Shown here: positions 34,455 to 43,729 of the stretch, piece by piece | Numbering within the stretch: position 1 is the stretch's first letter | Layout: every line of letters begins with the position of its first letter | NCBI GenBank assembly: GCA_019114465.1 | Contig: DXFM01000010.1 | Location: 1 to 64,000, forward strand | DNA length: 64,000 nt | Direction of reading: 5' to 3' | Source: Candidatus Lachnoclostridium avicola | GTDB lineage: Bacteria > Bacillota > Clostridia > Lachnospirales > Lachnospiraceae | Translations under genes and position numbers: made by a program | Notes under the pieces: model-generated | What the model saw: the letters and a program-made list of their open reading frames with translations, nothing else | What the model was told of the DNA's origin: nothing | Database searches by the model: none

Positions 34455-36186
34455 GCTTTTCCTCCATGGGAAGGGTGATGGTAATGGTCGTCCCCTCTCC
34501 GTCTCCGGATCTGGCTTTCAGCCCATACCCTTCCCCATAATGAATTTTTAATATGGAAATCAGATTGTAGAGTCCCAGATGTCCGTCCCGTTTTTCCGGC
34601 GACGGAGAATTGATCCACCGAACCACCTCCGGCGGCATTCCCCGCCCGTCGTCAAAGACGGAAATCTTTAAATCCGTTCCTTCCTGAGCCGCGAAAATGC
34701 AGATATAGCCGTTTCCATCGTGCTCCACTCCGTGAAGCACCGCGTTTTCCACCAGAGGCTGGAGCAGCATTTTCGGCACCAGGGCGGACATCAGGGAGTC
34801 CGGCACCTCCGCCTCATACTGAAACCCTTCCGGCAGCCGGGCTTTCTGGATGGCCATATAGCTGTCAATGGTCTCCAGCTCTTCCTTCAACGTGACAAAC
34901 TCCCGGGAAGACAGGGCCTGGCGCAGGATGCCCGCCAGATTTTCCGCCATGACAGCCACCTCCGGCAGCTGGTGGATTTTGGCGCTCCATTTGATGGTGT
35001 CCAGGGTATTGTAGAGAAAATGGGGATTCAGCTGGGTCTGATACAGCTTCAGCCTTGCGGCGCTCAGCGCCTTCTGCTGTTCCACCCGCTCATCCACGTA
35101 GCGCTTAAGATCCGTGGCCATCCGGTTGAAGGCGCCTGTCAGCTCTCCCAGCTCATCCTGACTCTCCACCGGAACCTGGACCTCCAGATCCCCTTTACGC
35201 ACCTGGCGCATCCCGTCCAGCAGCCGTTTGATGGGGCGGGAGATCCGCCGGCTCAAGGCCATGGCGATAAACAGGCACAGGACCAGACACAGCAGGGACA
35301 TGACCAGGCTCAGCTCCCTCATCTGGCTCGCGGAGGACAGGCTGATGGGAGTGGAGATCCGGCGCACAATGGAATAGCCTTCCGCCCCATCGGTCTGCAG
35401 ATAGGCATACTCTGAGTTTCCGGCGAACTCTCCCCGTCCGCCCTCCTCTTGCGCTGCCAGAAGCAGTTCCTTCTGCTCCTCGTAGGACAGATTTCGGTTG
35501 GAGGAGTACACGGGATTTCCCTGGGCATCCCGGAGAATCAGGGCGCTCCCGGTGCCGTAAAACCCGCGGAACAGGTTTTCCAGACTCTCCTCCGAGAAAT
35601 CCAGCACCAGGATGCCGGTCCGCATCCCGCCGGCATTTTCAATGGGATAGGCAGCCTGAAACCGGCTCTCGTTCTCTCCGTCTCCGGAATAAGGCGGCGT
35701 ATAGTAATACACCTTTCTCTCCGTTCCGATGAGAGACTTCAGCAGACCGTCGAACCGGGACAGGGCCGGCGCGGCCACCTGGCTGTCGGTGGTGAAGCGG
35801 AGCATTCCGCCCACATCGTAGATGGAAAACACCGCGTCTGTCCGCAGAGAGCTGGCCGCGGTATAAAGGGACATGTACAGCTCCTGGATCGTATCGTCAT
35901 TTTTGCTGTCGATGAGGATGGTGGCCGCCGACTGGTCCAGACTCTGACAGGCCAGCACGCAGTCGGAGAGCAGGCCGTCAAACAGTTCCACTGCCTCTCG
36001 GCTCTGCACATTTCCCGCCGCCAGAGCCTGCCGCTTCAGGGACAGGTCAAAAATACGAACCTGAAAAAAACTGGTGAGCAGAAGCGGCAGAACCGCCACA
36101 AGCACACAGCTGAAAAAGATCTGATATTTCAGCTGGACAAAACGAAATACCTTCATAAATTTACAATCAACTCCCTGGATTTTCAT
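34447..36186 (-). CDS. Sensor histidine kinase, YesM-like
   Basis: A 579-aa membrane kinase. Membrane helices lie at about residues 22-42 and 290-312, flanking an extracytoplasmic sensor domain of about 240 residues. Then HAMP (RRISRPIKRLLDGMRQVRKGD), the His_kinase domain with LNPHFLYNTLDTIKW (phosphorylated His), and an HATPase with VPKMLLQPLVENAVLHG and FDDGRGMP. Two in-frame ATGs (36186, 36156) have no strong ribosome site, so the start is uncertain. Probable partner of the response regulator downstream. Confidence 0.92.
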   Translation of the reverse strand: MKIQGVDCKFMKVFRFVQLKYQIFFSCVLVAVLPLLLTSFFQVRIFDLSLKRQALAAGNVQSREAVELFDGLLSDCVLACQSLDQSAATILIDSKNDDTIQELYMSLYTAASSLRTDAVFSIYDVGGMLRFTTDSQVAAPALSRFDGLLKSLIGTERKVYYYTPPYSGDGENESRFQAAYPIENAGGMRTGILVLDFSEESLENLFRGFYGTGSALILRDAQGNPVYSSNRNLSYEEQKELLLAAQEEGGRGEFAGNSEYAYLQTDGAEGYSIVRRISTPISLSSASQMRELSLVMSLLCLVLCLFIAMALSRRISRPIKRLLDGMRQVRKGDLEVQVPVESQDELGELTGAFNRMATDLKRYVDERVEQQKALSAARLKLYQTQLNPHFLYNTLDTIKWSAKIHQLPEVAVMAENLAGILRQALSSREFVTLKEELETIDSYMAIQKARLPEGFQYEAEVPDSLMSALVPKMLLQPLVENAVLHGVEHDGNGYICIFAAQEGTDLKISVFDDGRGMPPEVVRWINSPSPEKRDGHLGLYNLISILKIHYGEGYGLKARSGDGEGTTITITLPMEEKHV

Positions 36187-36298
36187 ACTATTACAGTTAA
36201 TATATCACAATTATCTGTCTCAGGCCAGTGCCGGTCCTGGGATAAGCTGAAAATTTCCGTCGGGATTCTCTCACTTTTCAGAAACAGGAGGTTTTTTT

Positions 36299-37738
36299 AT
36301 GAGCATTCATTTCGGCACCGGAGGATGGCGCGCCATCATCGGCGATGATTTTACAAAAGCCAATATCCGCATTCTTGCGGAGGCCATGGCGAGAAAAATG
36401 AAAAAGGAAAATGCCCGCATGGAGCTGGTCATCGGCTATGACCGGCGTTTTCTGGCCAAAGAGGCTGTCCAGTGGGCGGCGGAAGTGCTGGCGGCGGAGG
36501 GGATCACCGTCCGTTTTGTGAACCGTTCTTCCCCCACTCCCCTGATCATGTTTTACACCATGGCCCATGACCTGGACTACGGCATGATGGTCACCGCCAG
36601 CCACAACCCCTCCCTCTACAACGGCTTTAAAGTCTTTACCAAAGGGGGACGGGACGCGGATGAGCATCAGACCGCCGACGTGGAGCGCTGGATCCTCCAG
36701 GTGGAGGAAGACCAGAAGCAGGGATATGAGATTCCCTGTCTCCGCTACGAGGATGGGATAAAAGCCGGCCTCATCGTGGAATTCAACCCGCTGAACGAGT
36801 ATCTGGACAGCATCATCAGCCACATCGACATGCAGGCCATCCGGGATGCCCAGCTGCGGGTGGTGCTGGATCCCCTCTACGGGGTGAGCCAGACGGCTCT
36901 CCAGACCATTCTCTCCACCGCCCGCTGCTATATGGAGACCATCCACAGCGGCCATGACACCCTGTTCGCCGGCAAGCTCCCCGCTCCCAACGCCGACACC
37001 CTGAAAACTCTTCAGAACTATGTCACCGACTACGGCTATGACATCGGCGTGGCCACCGACGGGGACGCGGACCGGATCGGCGTCATCGACGACACGGGCC
37101 GCTTCCTCCATCCCAACGACATTCTGGTTCTTTTATACTATTATCTGGTGAAATACAAGGGCTGGTCCGGGCCGGTGGTACGCAACATCTCCACCACCCA
37201 TATGCTGGACCGGGTGGCGGAGAGCTTCGGCCAGACCTGCTATGAAGTCCCCGTCGGCTTTAAATATATCTCCAGGAAAATGTCGGATACCGGAGCCATC
37301 ATCGGCGGGGAGTCCTCCGGCGGCCTGACCATCAAAGGCCATATCAACGGCAAGGACGGAGTCTACGCCGCCTGCCTTCTGGTGGAAATGATCGCCGTCA
37401 CCGGCAGAAAACTGTCGGAGATTTACGCCGATATCCGCCGGGTATACGGATCTCTTTATATGGAAGAGAGAGCCTACACCTTCACGCCGGAGAAAAAAGC
37501 CCAGCTCAACTCCACCCTGATGGAGAAAAAGCTGGTGCCGGACCTCCCCTTTGCCATCGACCACATTTCCTACGAGGACGGCTGCAAGGTCTATCTGAAA
37601 AACGGCGGATGGATCAGCGCCCGTTTCTCCGGCACCGAACCTCTGCTGCGCATTTTCTGCGAGATGGAAAAGCGGGAGGACGCTGCGGCTCTCTGCCGCA
37701 TCTATGAAGATTTTCTGGATCTTACGCCGGAGGAGTGA
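36299..37738 (+). CDS. Phosphohexomutase (phosphoglucomutase/phosphomannomutase family)
   Basis: A 479-aa alpha-D-phosphohexomutase that interconverts 6- and 1-phospho sugars. It shows the start motif FGTGGWRA, the catalytic phosphoserine loop VTASHNPSLYNGFK, the metal loop VATDGDADRIG, the sugar-specificity loop IGGESSGGLT and the C-terminal phosphate-binding loop FSGTEPLLRI. GESSGG is seen in phosphoglucomutases and phosphomannomutases alike, so the substrate is not fixed. AGGAGG lies seven T before the ATG. Confidence 0.93.
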   Translation: MSIHFGTGGWRAIIGDDFTKANIRILAEAMARKMKKENARMELVIGYDRRFLAKEAVQWAAEVLAAEGITVRFVNRSSPTPLIMFYTMAHDLDYGMMVTASHNPSLYNGFKVFTKGGRDADEHQTADVERWILQVEEDQKQGYEIPCLRYEDGIKAGLIVEFNPLNEYLDSIISHIDMQAIRDAQLRVVLDPLYGVSQTALQTILSTARCYMETIHSGHDTLFAGKLPAPNADTLKTLQNYVTDYGYDIGVATDGDADRIGVIDDTGRFLHPNDILVLLYYYLVKYKGWSGPVVRNISTTHMLDRVAESFGQTCYEVPVGFKYISRKMSDTGAIIGGESSGGLTIKGHINGKDGVYAACLLVEMIAVTGRKLSEIYADIRRVYGSLYMEERAYTFTPEKKAQLNSTLMEKKLVPDLPFAIDHISYEDGCKVYLKNGGWISARFSGTEPLLRIFCEMEKREDAAALCRIYEDFLDLTPEE

Positions 37739-37766
37739 TTTTTGCCTTCTTCAGCCTTCCCGGCTC

Positions 37767-37795
37767 TTGATTTTACTGGCTCACAGTGGTAAACT
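37767..37795 (+). promoter_or_regulatory. Promoter of the FAD oxidoreductase gene
   Basis: TTGATT (37767-37772), 17 nt, TAAACT (37790-37795): the same hexamers as the Tyr-Leu tRNA promoter. The leader of about 40 nt carries AAGGAGGAA. Confidence 0.7.
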
Positions 37796-37842
37796 TCTAA
37801 CGGCAAAAAATGACAAACTGATTTTGCAAGGAGGAATTGCCA

Positions 37843-39249
37843 ATGAACCATACTTCCGATTACGACGTCATTATCATCGGAGCCGGCCCGTCCGGAATCT
37901 TCTGTGCCTACACTCTGATCCACGAGCGCCCGGACATGAAAATCCTGATCATAGAAAAGGGCCGTCCCATTGAAAAGCGGGTCTGCCCCAAGAGAAAAAC
38001 CAACGTGTGCGTGGGCTGCCAGCCCTGCTCCATCACCACCGGCTTTGCCGGCGCGGGAGCATTTTCCGACGGAAAGCTGTCCCTGTCCCCGGACGTGGGC
38101 GGAAATCTGCCGGAGATTCTGGGCTATGACGAGGCCTTAAAGCTCATAAAAGAATCCGACAACATCTACCTGAAATTCGGCGCCGACACAAAGGTCTACG
38201 GCGTGGACAAGCAGAAAGAAATCCAGGAGATCCGCCGCAAGGCCATCACCGCCAACTTAAAGCTCATCGAGTGCCCCATCCGCCATCTGGGCACGGAGGA
38301 AGGCTACAAGATCTATACCCGACTTCAGGAGCATCTCCTGGGCCTGGGCGTGCAGATGGAATTCAACACCATGGTGAAGGACATCCTCATAGAGGACGGC
38401 TGTGCCCGGGCGGTGGTCACGGACAAAGGAGAGACTTACCGGGCCCCGGAGATCGTCTCTGCCATCGGAAGGGAAGGATCCGACTGGTTCTCCCACATCT
38501 GCCACGACCACGGCATTGAAACCCAGGTGGGCACCGTGGACATCGGCGTCCGGGTGGAGGTCCGCAACGAGGTCATGGAGTTTCTCAACAAGAACCTCTA
38601 CGAGGCCAAGCTGGTGTACTACACTCCCACCTTCGACGACAAAGTCCGCACATTCTGCACCAATCCTTCCGGGGAGGTGGCCACAGAATACTATGAAAAC
38701 GGCCTGGCGGTGGTCAACGGCCACGCCTACAAATCCCAGGAGTACAAGACCGACAACACCAACTTCGCCCTCCTGGTATCCAAAAACTTCACGAAGCCCT
38801 TTAAGACGCCCATTGAGTACGGCAAGCACATCGCCCAGCTGAGCAACATGCTCTGCGACGGCAAGATCCTGGTGCAGACCTTCGGCGATTTCCAGCGGGG
38901 ACGGAGAACCACGGAAGAGCGTCTCTGCCGCAACAACCTGATTCCCACCTTAAAAGACGCCGTTCCGGGAGATCTGTCCCTGGTACTCCCCCACCGGATC
39001 ATGGTGGACATCAAGGAAATGCTCCTGGCTCTGGACAAGGTGACCCCCGGCATCGCCAGCGACGAGACTCTGCTCTACGGCGTGGAGGTCAAGTTCTACT
39101 CCAACAAAGTGGTGGTGGACAAACACTTTGAGACCAGCGTCAGGGGACTGCGGGCCATCGGAGACGGCGCCTCCGTGACCAGAGGCCTCCAGCAGGCTTC
39201 CGCCAACGGCATCAGCGTGGCCAGAAGCATCCTGGAAGCCCACCAGTAA
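37843..39249 (+). CDS. FAD-dependent oxidoreductase (COG2509-like)
   Basis: A 468-aa flavoprotein. The N-terminal dinucleotide motif is IIIGAGPSGIFCAYTL, followed by a Cys-rich stretch with four Cys (KRVCPKRKTNVCVGCQPC) and GFAGAGAFSDGKLSLS, both typical of a family of uncharacterised FAD dehydrogenases. The C-terminus VRGLRAIGDGASVTRGLQQASANG is the second FAD contact. Substrate unknown. I start it at the ATG at 37843, eight nt after AGGAGG; an in-frame TTG lies six nt upstream. Confidence 0.9.
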   Translation: MNHTSDYDVIIIGAGPSGIFCAYTLIHERPDMKILIIEKGRPIEKRVCPKRKTNVCVGCQPCSITTGFAGAGAFSDGKLSLSPDVGGNLPEILGYDEALKLIKESDNIYLKFGADTKVYGVDKQKEIQEIRRKAITANLKLIECPIRHLGTEEGYKIYTRLQEHLLGLGVQMEFNTMVKDILIEDGCARAVVTDKGETYRAPEIVSAIGREGSDWFSHICHDHGIETQVGTVDIGVRVEVRNEVMEFLNKNLYEAKLVYYTPTFDDKVRTFCTNPSGEVATEYYENGLAVVNGHAYKSQEYKTDNTNFALLVSKNFTKPFKTPIEYGKHIAQLSNMLCDGKILVQTFGDFQRGRRTTEERLCRNNLIPTLKDAVPGDLSLVLPHRIMVDIKEMLLALDKVTPGIASDETLLYGVEVKFYSNKVVVDKHFETSVRGLRAIGDGASVTRGLQQASANGISVARSILEAHQ

Positions 39250-39270
39250 CATTCAGCCAGACTCATGGCG

Positions 39271-39312
39271 CACAAACGCCGCGGATTCTCCAGCGATCCG
39301 CGGCGTTTTATG
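39271..39312. terminator. Bidirectional terminator between FAD oxidoreductase and cls
   Basis: AAACGCCGCGGAT pairs with ATCCGCGGCGTTT; T-runs lie on both sides. It serves both convergent genes. Confidence 0.85.
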
Positions 39313-39335
39313 ATTTCTGTATTTATTTTATTATC

Positions 39336-40838
39336 CTATAAGAGAGGCGACAGCAGCCTGCTGCACTGCTCTTTCGCCCGTATAATGAGGCTTCTTCTGC
39401 GGTAGATCTCCATGGTGATCTCCCGGCAGCAGTTTAAATCCTCCAGAAAGATATTTTCCAGCTCCTGGGTGGTCTCCTCATCGTAGATCACCGCGTTCAC
39501 CTCAAAATTCAGTTCAAAGCTGCGGATATCCATATTGGCCGTGCCGTAGCTGCACACCCGTCCGTCCGCCATCACGCCCTTAGCATGGAGAAATCCGTTC
39601 TCATAGGTATAGCAGCGCGCTCCCGCCGCCAGCAGATCCCCCACATAGGAATAAGTCGCCCAGTACACAAAGGGATGGTCCGGTTTGCAGGGGATCATCA
39701 GCCGCACGTCCACCCCGGATTTCGCCGCCACCTGGAGAGCTGACAGCACCGCGTCGTCGGGCACAAAATAGGGGGTCTGAATATAAATGTGGTGCTTCGC
39801 CTTGTAAAACAGCTCCAGATAATTGTTCCGGATCTGCCGGTCTCTGGCGTCAGGCCCGCTGGAAATGATCTGGATTCCCAGAGGCTGTCTTCTCCCCTCC
39901 AGGAGCTTTTTCCTCTCTTCGTTGATGCTGTGGGGAATGTCAAAATACTCCGCGTGCTGAAACAGATTTTCCTTGCAGGCATAATTCCAGTCCTGGGCAA
40001 ACCGCACCTGCAGGCTGATCACCGCATCTCCGTATATTTTCAGGTGGGTATCCCGCCAGTATCCGAACTTCGGATCCATGCCGATGTACTCCCGGCCGAT
40101 GTTGAAGCCGCCCACGTAACCCACTTTCCCGTCGATCACCACGATTTTCCGGTGGTTGCGGTAATTGACGCGGAAGTTGATTCTGCCCAGGGTTGCGGGG
40201 AAAAACGCCCCCACCTTCACGCCTGCCTCCTCCAGCATGAGCCATTTCTTCTTCGGCATAAACCGGCCGCCCATGCCGTCGTAGAGGATCCGCACCTCCA
40301 CTCCCTCTTTCACCTTCTCCAGAAGAACGGGGATCAGAGAGTCAAACAGCTCGTCGTTTTTTATGATGTAGTACTGAATATGGATGAAATGCTTCGCCTG
40401 GGCCATCTCCCGGCGAAGATCCTCAAACTTCTTTTTTCCATCCGTAAATATGGTCACATGGTTGTTCAGCGTCAGCACCGCGCCGGAAGTCTCCAGGTTA
40501 TAGATCACCATATCCTTGTAATCCCGCTCCATAGGCTCTTCCAGCACCATCTCATGGCGCTTGAAGTAATTTTCCTGGCTCCTGGCGGAGACGTTCAGCT
40601 TGTCCTCCACCTCCTTGATCCGGAACATCTTGCTCTTGTGCAGATCCTGGCACAGAAGCAGATAGAATAAAAAGCCGAACACCGGCACGAAATACAGGGC
40701 GAGAAGCCACGTCCACACGGCTTTCGGATCCCGCCTCTGGAAAAAGACAATGATCACAGACAGCACCAGATTGATCAGAATCAGATGGGACATGAGCCAG
40801 TCCCACATCTCCAGCGCTGTTCCCAGAATTTCTCCCAC
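39336..40838 (-). CDS. cls: Cardiolipin synthase
   Basis: A 500-aa membrane enzyme that makes cardiolipin from two phosphatidylglycerol molecules. Two N-terminal membrane helices (about 13-30 and 38-60) precede two phospholipase-D motifs: NHRKIVVIDGKVGYVGGFN and LHAKGVMADGRVCSYGTANMD. FELNFEVNAVIYD near the end is characteristic of Cls. It stands alone and convergent with the upstream gene. Confidence 0.95.
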   Translation of the reverse strand: MGEILGTALEMWDWLMSHLILINLVLSVIIVFFQRRDPKAVWTWLLALYFVPVFGFLFYLLLCQDLHKSKMFRIKEVEDKLNVSARSQENYFKRHEMVLEEPMERDYKDMVIYNLETSGAVLTLNNHVTIFTDGKKKFEDLRREMAQAKHFIHIQYYIIKNDELFDSLIPVLLEKVKEGVEVRILYDGMGGRFMPKKKWLMLEEAGVKVGAFFPATLGRINFRVNYRNHRKIVVIDGKVGYVGGFNIGREYIGMDPKFGYWRDTHLKIYGDAVISLQVRFAQDWNYACKENLFQHAEYFDIPHSINEERKKLLEGRRQPLGIQIISSGPDARDRQIRNNYLELFYKAKHHIYIQTPYFVPDDAVLSALQVAAKSGVDVRLMIPCKPDHPFVYWATYSYVGDLLAAGARCYTYENGFLHAKGVMADGRVCSYGTANMDIRSFELNFEVNAVIYDEETTQELENIFLEDLNCCREITMEIYRRRSLIIRAKEQCSRLLSPLL

Positions 40839-40942
40839 AAGCCTTCACCTCCGGTCTATTTTTTGTCGCCTTCATCATATCATAAGATTTTCAGGGGGGC
40901 AAGGCCATCGCCGGGCCTCCCCGGACCTGATCCTGGTCTCAT

Positions 40943-40998
40943 AAAAAACGGCCGCCGGGCGGAAGTTATTTAAGTTTCTTCCGCCCGGCGGCCGTTTT
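40943..40998 (-). terminator. Terminator of the VanSR-like two-component operon
   Basis: A 21-bp perfect stem (AAAACGGCCGCCGGGCGGAAG and complement) with a 12-nt loop; on the minus strand it is followed by TTTTTTAT, about 20 nt past the response-regulator stop. Confidence 0.92.
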
Positions 40999-41016
40999 CT
41001 GTCCGAAGCCGGCAGA

Positions 41017-41706
41017 TCACACTTTAAACCGGTACCCTACGCCCCAGATGGTCTCGATATACTGAGGCTTCGCCGTATTGAATTCTATTTTTTCCCGGAT
41101 CTTTTTAATATGTACCGTCACCGTGGCAATATCGCCCACCGACTCCATATCCCAGATCTTGCTGAACAGCTCCTCCTTCGTAAATACATGGTTGGGATTC
41201 TGGGCCAGAAACGCCAGCAGGTCAAACTCCTTGGTGGTGAAGTTCTTCTCCTCCCCGTTGACCCACACCCGTCTGGCGGTCTTATCGATCTTCAGTCCCC
41301 GGATCTCAATCACATCGTTGGCCGGCATCCCGCTGCCGATCAGGCGCTCATATCGGGCCAGATGGGCTTTGACCCTGGCCACCATCTCACTGGGGCTGAA
41401 AGGCTTCGTCATATAGTCGTCCGCCCCCAGGCCCAGTCCCCGGATCTTGTCGATATCTTCTTTCTTGGCGGAAACCATGATGATGGGAGTATTTTTCACC
41501 TCTCTCACCTTCCGGCAGATCTCAAAACCATCCGTCCCCGGAAGCATCAGATCCAGAATGATCAGGTCAAACTCCTCATTCAGAGCCTTGTCCAGTCCTG
41601 TGGTTCCATCCCCGGCGATCTCTACCTCAAAACCGCTGAGCTCCAGATAATCCTTCTCCAGCTCCGCGATGCTTTCCTCGTCTTCAATGATCAGAATCTT
41701 GCTCAT
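41017..41706 (-). CDS. Response regulator, OmpR/VanR family
   Basis: A 229-aa regulator. Receiver: ILIIEDEESI, phosphoacceptor Asp in LIILDLMLPGTDG, MVSAKKEDID, and ADDYMTKPFSPSEMVARVKAHL. The winged-helix DNA-binding domain (about 130-229) ends in YIETIWGVGYRFKV. Its ATG overlaps the kinase stop by four bases. The stimulus is unknown; VanRS-like pairs in Firmicutes often respond to cell-envelope stress. Confidence 0.94.
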   Translation of the reverse strand: MSKILIIEDEESIAELEKDYLELSGFEVEIAGDGTTGLDKALNEEFDLIILDLMLPGTDGFEICRKVREVKNTPIIMVSAKKEDIDKIRGLGLGADDYMTKPFSPSEMVARVKAHLARYERLIGSGMPANDVIEIRGLKIDKTARRVWVNGEEKNFTTKEFDLLAFLAQNPNHVFTKEELFSKIWDMESVGDIATVTVHIKKIREKIEFNTAKPQYIETIWGVGYRFKV

Positions 41707-43208
41707 TCCTGTATTACCTCCTGGTACTTTCTAAGGACAAAATGTATTTCCGTCCCGATTCCTTCCTTGCTGGTGGCCCAGATTCTTCCCCCGTGATCCT
41801 CAATAATCTTCTTCACAATGGAAAGGCCGATGCCGCTTCCCCCCTTGGAGGAATTGCGGGACGCATCCGTCCGGTAAAACCGGTCGAAAATATTGGGCAG
41901 GTCTCTGGCGGCGATTCCCCTTCCGTTGTCCTCGATGCCTACCTGGATAAAATCGCCCACGTCCTGAATCCGGATATTGATAATGCCCCGCTTCTTATCC
42001 ATATATTTGATGGAATTTCCAATGATGTTGTTGATCACCCGCTTCATCTGCTCCGCGTCCGCTATGATCACCACATCCTTATCCACATAGTTGAAATATC
42101 CCAGTTCAATGCCTCTGGCGTCCAGATCCAGGCCCACTTCCTCCACACAGTCCCCGAAATACTCCGCCACATTGATCTTGGAAAATGTGTAGGGGATCTT
42201 GTTGGTATCGATCTTGGAATAAAAAGTAAGCTCGTCAATCAGGCGGTCCATGTCGTTGGCCTTGTTGTAAATGGTGCGGATATATTTGTCCAGCTTCTCC
42301 GGGGATGAAGCCACCCCGTCCAGGATTCCCTCCACGTAGCCTTTGATGGCCGTGATAGGAGTCTTCAAATCATGGGAGATATTGCTGATCAGCTCCTTGC
42401 TCTCCTTGTCATACTGGACTTTCTCCTCCGCGGACTCCTTTAACCGGATCCTCATCTCCTCAAAATCCATGCACAGCCGTCCCAGCTCATCGTCCTCGTT
42501 CTCCACCTCCAGAGTAAAGTCCAGATTGCCGTCCCGGATGTTCTTCGTGGCCTGCTGCAGCTGGCCCAATGGACGCCAGATGGAACGGTACACCCACGTT
42601 GTCAGGGCGACTCCCGTAAAGCACAGGATCAGAATGCCGGAAATCACCATCTCCCGGAGCATGGACTCCACTTCTGGGATCAGCTCATCCACGTTGGACA
42701 CCAGAAACAGACTTCCGTCCTCCCCGTCAGGAAACACGAAATCGATCTGCTTTAACAGATGCTGACTGTCCCCGTCCAGGTAAATTCCACCCTCGATATC
42801 CTCGTTTCCATTGCCGTAGGGGGGAAGCTCGCTGTAAAAATCTTCCTCTCCTCCCGAAGGATTCCCCTCATAAATAATCTGGCTGCCTTTCCGCACAATG
42901 GTGTAGGCATATTTTCTCAATATCTCCGCGTTCAGCTGATCCAGATAAGCCGGATCCTCAAACGCCCCGGGATCCTCCGCGATCTTTTCCCTGATCTCCG
43001 TCTGGCTGCTCTCCGTCAGACGGCTGAATATCTGCATGGAGTTGGCGGAAAGAATCTCCACCGGCTCCTGCAGGCCGTAGTTCTTGCGGATCTCACTGGT
43101 CTGATAGCTGGTCAGACCCATAAACGCCATGAAAATCAGCAGCATGGGCACCACCGTCACCGTGAGAAACGCCACCGCCAGCCTTGTCTTCAGTTTCATA
43201 GTTATCAC
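41703..43208 (-). CDS. Sensor histidine kinase, VanS-like
   Basis: A 501-aa kinase with membrane helices at about residues 9-30 and 187-207 around a 155-residue extracytoplasmic domain. HAMP (RPLGQLQQATKNIRDGNLDF) leads to the phosphorylated His in ISNISHDLKTPITAIKGY, N-box NNIIGNSIKYMDKKRG, and G-boxes DNGRGIAARDLPNIFDRFYR and GGSGIGLSIVKKI. It is unusual that the kinase precedes the regulator in the operon. Confidence 0.94.
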   Translation of the reverse strand: MITMKLKTRLAVAFLTVTVVPMLLIFMAFMGLTSYQTSEIRKNYGLQEPVEILSANSMQIFSRLTESSQTEIREKIAEDPGAFEDPAYLDQLNAEILRKYAYTIVRKGSQIIYEGNPSGGEEDFYSELPPYGNGNEDIEGGIYLDGDSQHLLKQIDFVFPDGEDGSLFLVSNVDELIPEVESMLREMVISGILILCFTGVALTTWVYRSIWRPLGQLQQATKNIRDGNLDFTLEVENEDDELGRLCMDFEEMRIRLKESAEEKVQYDKESKELISNISHDLKTPITAIKGYVEGILDGVASSPEKLDKYIRTIYNKANDMDRLIDELTFYSKIDTNKIPYTFSKINVAEYFGDCVEEVGLDLDARGIELGYFNYVDKDVVIIADAEQMKRVINNIIGNSIKYMDKKRGIINIRIQDVGDFIQVGIEDNGRGIAARDLPNIFDRFYRTDASRNSSKGGSGIGLSIVKKIIEDHGGRIWATSKEGIGTEIHFVLRKYQEVIQE

Positions 43209-43394
43209 CTTTATTCTCTCAAAAACGGCGGCCTCCGCCGGGCATTTCCCGGCCCGGCCTCCATCTGCGGCCGTCTTTTCCTAACCATATAATTATACCA
43301 CACTTTCTCAACCCTATTTATAAAAGCTTTCTAAACTTTACGATTTCACACAAAAGACACGTTTTGTTCACAATTTACTGTTATACTTTAACCC

Positions 43395-43545
43395 ATGAAA
43401 AGGGTATTCCTTTTCATATACACTTTTTCATTTCCGGCCGACAGGAATCCCCATCCTGTCGGTTCTCCTTCAGTTTAACTGCGAAGGATTCCCCTTCGCA
43501 GGCAGAAAGGTCCGAAGCTTTGTGCTCCGGGCCTTTTTGTTTCCC
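43395..43545 (+). ncRNA. Candidate small RNA: four hairpins ending in a terminator
   Basis: Four hairpins follow each other on the plus strand: ATGAAAAGG/CCTTTTCAT (43395-43417), CCGACAGGA/TCCTGTCGG (43437-43463), CTGCGAAGG/CCTTCGCAG (43479-43501) and AAGGTCCG/CGGGCCTT (43507-43534) followed by TTTTTGTTT. Loops two and three share AGGAWTCCCC-like C-rich sequence. A TATACT box sits at 43383. The nagB promoter lies downstream of the terminator, so this is not simply the nagB leader. It could also be a relic attenuator. Confidence 0.5.
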
Positions 43546-43622
43546 ATTTTTTCAGAATCTCCGGCAAAAAAACAGGAAAAAATCCCCTCTCAGACCGGAA
43601 TGTTTTCACCTGGAAAACCAGG

Positions 43623-43650
43623 TTGAAAACCGCTTTTCTTATGCTATAAT
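43623..43650 (+). promoter_or_regulatory. nagB promoter
   Basis: TTGAAA (43623-43628), 16 nt, TATAAT (43645-43650), followed by a leader of about 75 nt with AAGGAGAATAGGG before the ATG. Confidence 0.75.
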
Positions 43651-43729
43651 AAAGGGACAATGCAGACTGTCCCAAGAGGTCTGCCCTGAGAAATCTCTCA
43701 GAAATTTCAAAATGAAGGAGAATAGGGTC

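Larger units (their letters stand above)
43209..43729. other. 520-nt intergenic region between the VanS-like gene and nagB
   Basis: It contains AT-rich promoter-like sequence near 43300-43390, the hairpin cluster at 43395-43545 and the nagB promoter at 43623-43650. I see no protein-coding gene; an open frame that enters nagB from 43364 crosses the hairpins and is not credible. Confidence 0.6.
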
